A stretch of DNA of 64,000 bases from contig NZ_CP043042.1 in NCBI RefSeq assembly GCF_008122265.1, positions 186,001 through 250,000 on the forward strand, given 5' to 3'. Below the pieces are notes generated by a model. That model was not told the DNA's origin. It saw only the letters and a program-made list of their open reading frames with translations, and searched no databases. Below, piece after piece: positions 60,428-64,000 of this stretch. A program made the position numbers and the translations under genes. The number at the start of each line of letters is the position of its first letter. The first letter of the stretch is position 1. Origin of the DNA: Marinobacter fonticola (GTDB lineage: Bacteria; Pseudomonadota; Gammaproteobacteria; Pseudomonadales; Oleiphilaceae).

Positions 60428-63088
60428 GTGAACGACATGCCCGACTCAGTCTGCAAGACCACCTGCCCCTATTGTGGTGTGGGTTGCGGCGTCGAGGCCC
60501 GCGCCGGCGAGGCGGTCCAGGGCGACAAGGAGCATCCTGCCAATTTCGGCCGTCTGTGTGTCAAAGGTTCGAGCCTCCACGAGACGCTGGGTGAGACCGG
60601 CCGTTTGCTACATCCCAAGGTGAACCACCAGCGGGTGGATTGGCCGGCGGCCAGCCGAGCTGTGGCCGCGGCCATCCGTGGGTCTATTGAAGAGCACGGG
60701 CCCGAGTCCGTGGCTTTCTATCTGTCCGGGCAATTACTGACAGAGGACTATTATGTCGCCAACAAGCTGGCCAAGGGCTTTATTGGCACGCCTCATGTGG
60801 ACACCAACTCGCGGCTTTGTATGTCGTCGGCGGTGGCGGCCCATAAGCGGGCGTTCGGCGCAGATGTGGTGCCGGGATGCTACGAGGATCTGGAACTGGC
60901 CGACTTGCTGGTACTGGTGGGCAGCAACACCGCCTGGAATCACCCGATCCTGTACCAGCGGATGAAAGCAGCGGCCCGGGCTGGCCGGCGCGTGGTCGTC
61001 ATCGATCCGCGCCGGACCGCCACTAGCGAGCTGGCGGATCTACACCTCAGCCTCAAACCGGGGACAGATGCCCTATTGTTCAACGGTTTGCTGCGTTGGC
61101 TGGCCAACCAGATGGCGTTGGATCAAGCCTATATCGACCGTCATTGCGCCGGTTTTGAAGAAGCGCTGGACGCTGCAGCCGCATCAGCGCCTTGCGTTGA
61201 AACAGTAGCGCAAGGTTGCGACTTGCCTCAGGCTGACGTCGAGCGATTCTTTCGCTGGTTTTCCGAAACTGCCCGTACGGTCACTGTCTTTTCCCAGGGG
61301 GTCAATCAGTCCAGCAGCGGTACCGATAAGGGCAACGCCATCATCAATTGCCACCTGGCCACCGGCCGCGTGGGCAAGCCGGGCGCCTCGCCCTTCTCCG
61401 TCACCGGCCAGCCCAACGCCATGGGGGGGCGTGAGGTGGGCGGACTGGCCAACACCCTGGCGGCGCACATGGACTACGACACGCCCGGCGATGCCGATAG
61501 AGTCACTCGATTCTGGCAATCACCGGGGCTGGCGAAGGGGCCGGGGCACAAGGCGGTGGATCTGTTCGATGCGGTTCATCGCGGCGACATAAAAGTACTC
61601 TGGATCATGGCCACCAATCCCGCCGTCAGCCTTCCGGATAATGCCAAGGTACGTGAAGCCCTGGCCCGCTGCCCCACGGTGATCGTGTCCGACTGCATTG
61701 CCGATACGGACACGGCCGCCTATGCCGATATCCTGCTGCCCGCTGCGGGCTGGGGGGAGAAGGACGGCACTGTCACCAATTCCGAACGACGGATTTCGCG
61801 CCAGCGCCGGTTCCTGCCGTTGGCCGGGGAAGCCCGGCCGGATTGGTGGATCATGAGCGAGGTGGCCCGTGAGTTGGGTTACCAGGCGGCTTTCGACTAT
61901 CGCAACGCAGCCGACATTTTTAGCGAACACGCCCGGCTTTCGGCTTTCGAAAACACCGGGCGCCCCTTTGACATCGGCGGCCTCAGCACACTGGACGAAG
62001 ACCAGTACGACGCTCTCGCACCCATCCAATGGCCAGTCAATCCGGCGTTTCCTGCCGGGCGGGCACGGCTTTTCGACGACGGGCAGTTTGCCACGCCGGA
62101 CGGCCGGGCCCGTTTTATCGCCGTGAAACCCTCATTGCCGCGCCAGCAAACAGACGACACTTATCCGCTGGTGGTCAACAGCGGCCGCATCCGTGACCAG
62201 TGGCACACCATGACCCGCACGGGCCGTGCTGCCAGGCTGTGGCAGCATCGGGCGGAGCCGTTTATCGATGTTCACCCGGGAGATTTGGAAAAACAGGGGC
62301 TAAAGCCGGGCCAGCTGGCCCGATTGATCGGACGGAAGGGCGAGTTTGTCGGGCGTTTGCAGGCTGTCGATGAGCAGCGCGAGGGCGAGGTTTTCATCCC
62401 GATTCATTGGAACCAGCAGTTTTCCGCCAAGGGCATGGCCTCCAGTCTGATGGCGCCGGTGGTGGACCCCGTGTCTGGCCAACCGGAATCGAAACATGGT
62501 GTGGCGCGGCTCGAGCCCTTGGCGGTCCGCTGGGAGGCCCGGCTGCTGTGCCGGCCGGGCCACGCGGGCTTCTGGCAGGCCGAGCACTGGTCGAAAGTGC
62601 CTCAGGCTGGCTGCGACAGTTGGTGGCTGGCGGGGCCGGAGGCGCCGGACTGGCCCCAGTGGGCGCAGCAGTGGCTGGGCGGCACGCCGCAGCTGGAGAT
62701 GTCCGATGTTGCGGCAGGCCGCTATCGCGCAGCCCGGTTCCATCAAGGCCGGTTGCTGGCGGTCCTGATTGCGGAGCCGGCCGGCGGTACGTTGCCCGAC
62801 TTGGCCTGGCTGGCTCAATGCTTCACGCGCGATGCACTGTCCGCCGCTGAAAGGCGTGCGATTCTGGCGGGACGGGATGTGGAGCAACCGGATATCGGGC
62901 CTGTGATCTGTAGCTGTTTCCAGGTGGGGGAAAAACAGATCGCTGCAGCGCTGCAAAACGGGGCGGACTCGGTGGATGCGCTGGGCGTTGCTTTGAAATG
63001 TGGGACCAACTGTGGCTCCTGTGTCCCGGAGCTGAAGAAGCTGGTGGAACAGGCCCGTATTGGCGATGCGGAAACGGCGAGCCGCTGA
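60428..63088 (+). CDS. nasA: Assimilatory nitrate reductase, catalytic subunit
   Basis: 886 residues, molybdopterin (bis-MGD) enzyme that reduces nitrate to nitrite in the cytoplasm. N-terminal [4Fe-4S] ligands CPYCGVGC (Cys13, 16, 20) and Cys44; molybdopterin domains (MSSAVAAHKRAFGAD, MATNPAVSLPDN, SGRIRDQWHTMTRTG); C-terminal BFD-like [2Fe-2S] domain (Cys828, 830, 862, 865) for receiving electrons, as in Klebsiella NasA. GTG 60428 is chosen for AGAGG at 6 nt; ATG 60437 is an alternative. Divergent from nasT. No twin-arginine signal, so cytoplasmic. Confidence 0.95.
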   Translation: MNDMPDSVCKTTCPYCGVGCGVEARAGEAVQGDKEHPANFGRLCVKGSSLHETLGETGRLLHPKVNHQRVDWPAASRAVAAAIRGSIEEHGPESVAFYLSGQLLTEDYYVANKLAKGFIGTPHVDTNSRLCMSSAVAAHKRAFGADVVPGCYEDLELADLLVLVGSNTAWNHPILYQRMKAAARAGRRVVVIDPRRTATSELADLHLSLKPGTDALLFNGLLRWLANQMALDQAYIDRHCAGFEEALDAAAASAPCVETVAQGCDLPQADVERFFRWFSETARTVTVFSQGVNQSSSGTDKGNAIINCHLATGRVGKPGASPFSVTGQPNAMGGREVGGLANTLAAHMDYDTPGDADRVTRFWQSPGLAKGPGHKAVDLFDAVHRGDIKVLWIMATNPAVSLPDNAKVREALARCPTVIVSDCIADTDTAAYADILLPAAGWGEKDGTVTNSERRISRQRRFLPLAGEARPDWWIMSEVARELGYQAAFDYRNAADIFSEHARLSAFENTGRPFDIGGLSTLDEDQYDALAPIQWPVNPAFPAGRARLFDDGQFATPDGRARFIAVKPSLPRQQTDDTYPLVVNSGRIRDQWHTMTRTGRAARLWQHRAEPFIDVHPGDLEKQGLKPGQLARLIGRKGEFVGRLQAVDEQREGEVFIPIHWNQQFSAKGMASSLMAPVVDPVSGQPESKHGVARLEPLAVRWEARLLCRPGHAGFWQAEHWSKVPQAGCDSWWLAGPEAPDWPQWAQQWLGGTPQLEMSDVAAGRYRAARFHQGRLLAVLIAEPAGGTLPDLAWLAQCFTRDALSAAERRAILAGRDVEQPDIGPVICSCFQVGEKQIAAALQNGADSVDALGVALKCGTNCGSCVPELKKLVEQARIGDAETASR

Positions 63089-63123
63089 GGCGGCCGGTGC
63101 TGGCTAGCCCGGGACAATGCCGG

Positions 63124-63825
63124 TCAGCGATGGGTCATCATGGAAACCGGCACACGGTAGCGTGCCCCGCGCCAGCGACCCGTACCCTGCACGGTGCAGG
63201 TGCGCCGATTGATACGGACGATCTCGCCCTCCCGCTGGTGCCGGTCGCGGCCGAAGCGCACCGCGTCCCCCACCGAAAAGGCCTGCAGCTGTTCTCGGAC
63301 ATCGTTGAGGTTCATGGTGGTCTGGGGCAGCTCGATACCTGACCGTGCGCTCCGCTCCAGCAGGAAATGCCTGACCGCGGCCGCGCCGCCGCTCCCATGT
63401 AATTCATCGAGAATAGTGTAGAACGCCGCATTATGAACCGAACCGTAGCGCCGCTCGCCGCTGATGCTCTGCAGCAAATGGGCGAACTCATGGCAGCAGG
63501 TATGGGCCAGCAGGTTGGCGGTAGACACCTCCCCGTCGAAATAACCCTTGTGCTGGATCTCCCGGGTCGATAACCAGCCCTGGCTGGTCTGCGCTGAGAA
63601 CTTGGCTTCGACCATGCGCTGGCCGAAGCTGATGAGGTGATGGTGGGTATTGGGGTCAAACCGGTGATAAGTGGCCTGGCCCGAACCGATCCGGCATTTC
63701 AGCTCGCTACGGGCCGAGCGCTGCTTCACCCAGTCCCTTGCCGGCCCCCAGAGAATAGCCTCGGTGGCGCTGCACATCAGGCGTGCGGTGTGGTGGATCG
63801 TCTGTGGGGTGGGACTGCTGGTCAT
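63124..63825 (-). CDS. SprT-like zinc metalloprotease domain protein
   Basis: 233 residues. HEFAH (112-116) in THTCCHEFAHLLQS gives the HEXXH zinc site of SprT-like proteins; the rest has the matching KFSAQTSQGW and the C-terminal domain DVREQLQAFSVGDAVRFGRD. Related to E. coli SprT/YggI and SPRTN proteases; substrate unknown. It follows nasA tail to tail with 35 bp between. Confidence 0.85.
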   Translation of the reverse strand: MTSSPTPQTIHHTARLMCSATEAILWGPARDWVKQRSARSELKCRIGSGQATYHRFDPNTHHHLISFGQRMVEAKFSAQTSQGWLSTREIQHKGYFDGEVSTANLLAHTCCHEFAHLLQSISGERRYGSVHNAAFYTILDELHGSGGAAAVRHFLLERSARSGIELPQTTMNLNDVREQLQAFSVGDAVRFGRDRHQREGEIVRINRRTCTVQGTGRWRGARYRVPVSMMTHR

Positions 63826-64000
63826 GCCGGGTAAGGGGTCCTCGATGGTATCGGGAGAATAATGGCGCCTTGGGGCCCTGGCTGCAACTTGGTTACGCGG
63901 ACCCCAAATTCGCCGTACCCACTGCCGCTGGCAGGGGGTTCAATGGCAAGTCCGGTCACACAATATCGAGAGGGGATTTGTGCCGGGGCGCGGGGAAGAC
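63826..64000. other. Right end of window
   Basis: 175 bp without a supported gene. An ATG at 63942 opens a frame to the window edge, but too little is present to judge. Confidence 0.3.

Overview
The window looks like part of the chromosome of a GC-rich, halotolerant marine gammaproteobacterium. Ectoine genes, an OprI/Lpp-type lipoprotein, AapJQMP, NDH-2, OruR-type AraC regulators and a full assimilatory nitrate cluster together suggest Marinobacter or a close relative; this is an inference from gene content, not a database match. I recognise no phage, plasmid or CRISPR. The mobile DNA seen is small, non-coding elements with terminal inverted repeats.

Layout. 1-847: start of ectAB (minus strand). 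1082-8158: a little-known block. A four-gene minus-strand run (DUF547 protein, radical SAM enzyme, sodium:solute symporter, degenerate metallophosphoesterase) faces a DUF3179 protein, followed by an ECF sigma/zinc anti-sigma pair and an AhpD-like protein. 8558-12838: AapJQMP amino-acid ABC importer behind a sigma-54 promoter. 12913-23210: PEBP protein, NDH-2, fatty-acid-hydroxylase protein whose 3' end runs into tRNA-Gly(CCC), CHASE-PAS-GGDEF protein, K+/H+ antiporter, Zur-box CobW metallochaperone, L,D-transpeptidase and Lpp. 23280-28874: slipin, NfeD protease, SDR, second L,D-transpeptidase and a Mn2+ exporter behind a yybP-ykoY riboswitch. 29187-33744: ferric-siderophore uptake. 33710-49493: MFS/MarR pair, DUF3565, second MFS, WYL regulator with secreted nuclease, hydrolases, two AraC regulators, SDR, DJ-1, membrane proteins. 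49610-63088: nitrate assimilation (nirD, nirB, electron-transfer flavoprotein, nrtDBA, nasS, nasT, and divergent nasA). A SprT-like protein ends the window.

How it works together. Nitrogen genes appear to be controlled twice. aapJ, nrtA, the flavoprotein-nirBD operon and nasA each have a -24/-12 sigma-54 promoter. The three nitrate operons also have leaders in which a hexaloop hairpin (loop ANTGNN) overlaps the 5' arm of an intrinsic terminator, as expected for NasT (ANTAR) antitermination released by nitrate-sensing NasS. Metal sensing is also visible: a Zur box before CobW, a Mn2+ riboswitch before the GDT1-type exporter and a possible Fur box before the siderophore genes.

Most unusual. 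(1) The ECF-associated radical SAM/symporter/phosphoesterase/DUF547/DUF3179 block, whose two divergent operons share a TGTAAC-N17-GTC motif at identical spacing, is the best candidate for an undescribed system. (2) Three related MITE-like elements, two of them with YTAR target duplications, and a fourth, unrelated one between nasT and nasS. (3) At least eight intergenic arrays of short imperfect tandem repeats whose unit length (8-19 bp) and sequence differ from locus to locus.
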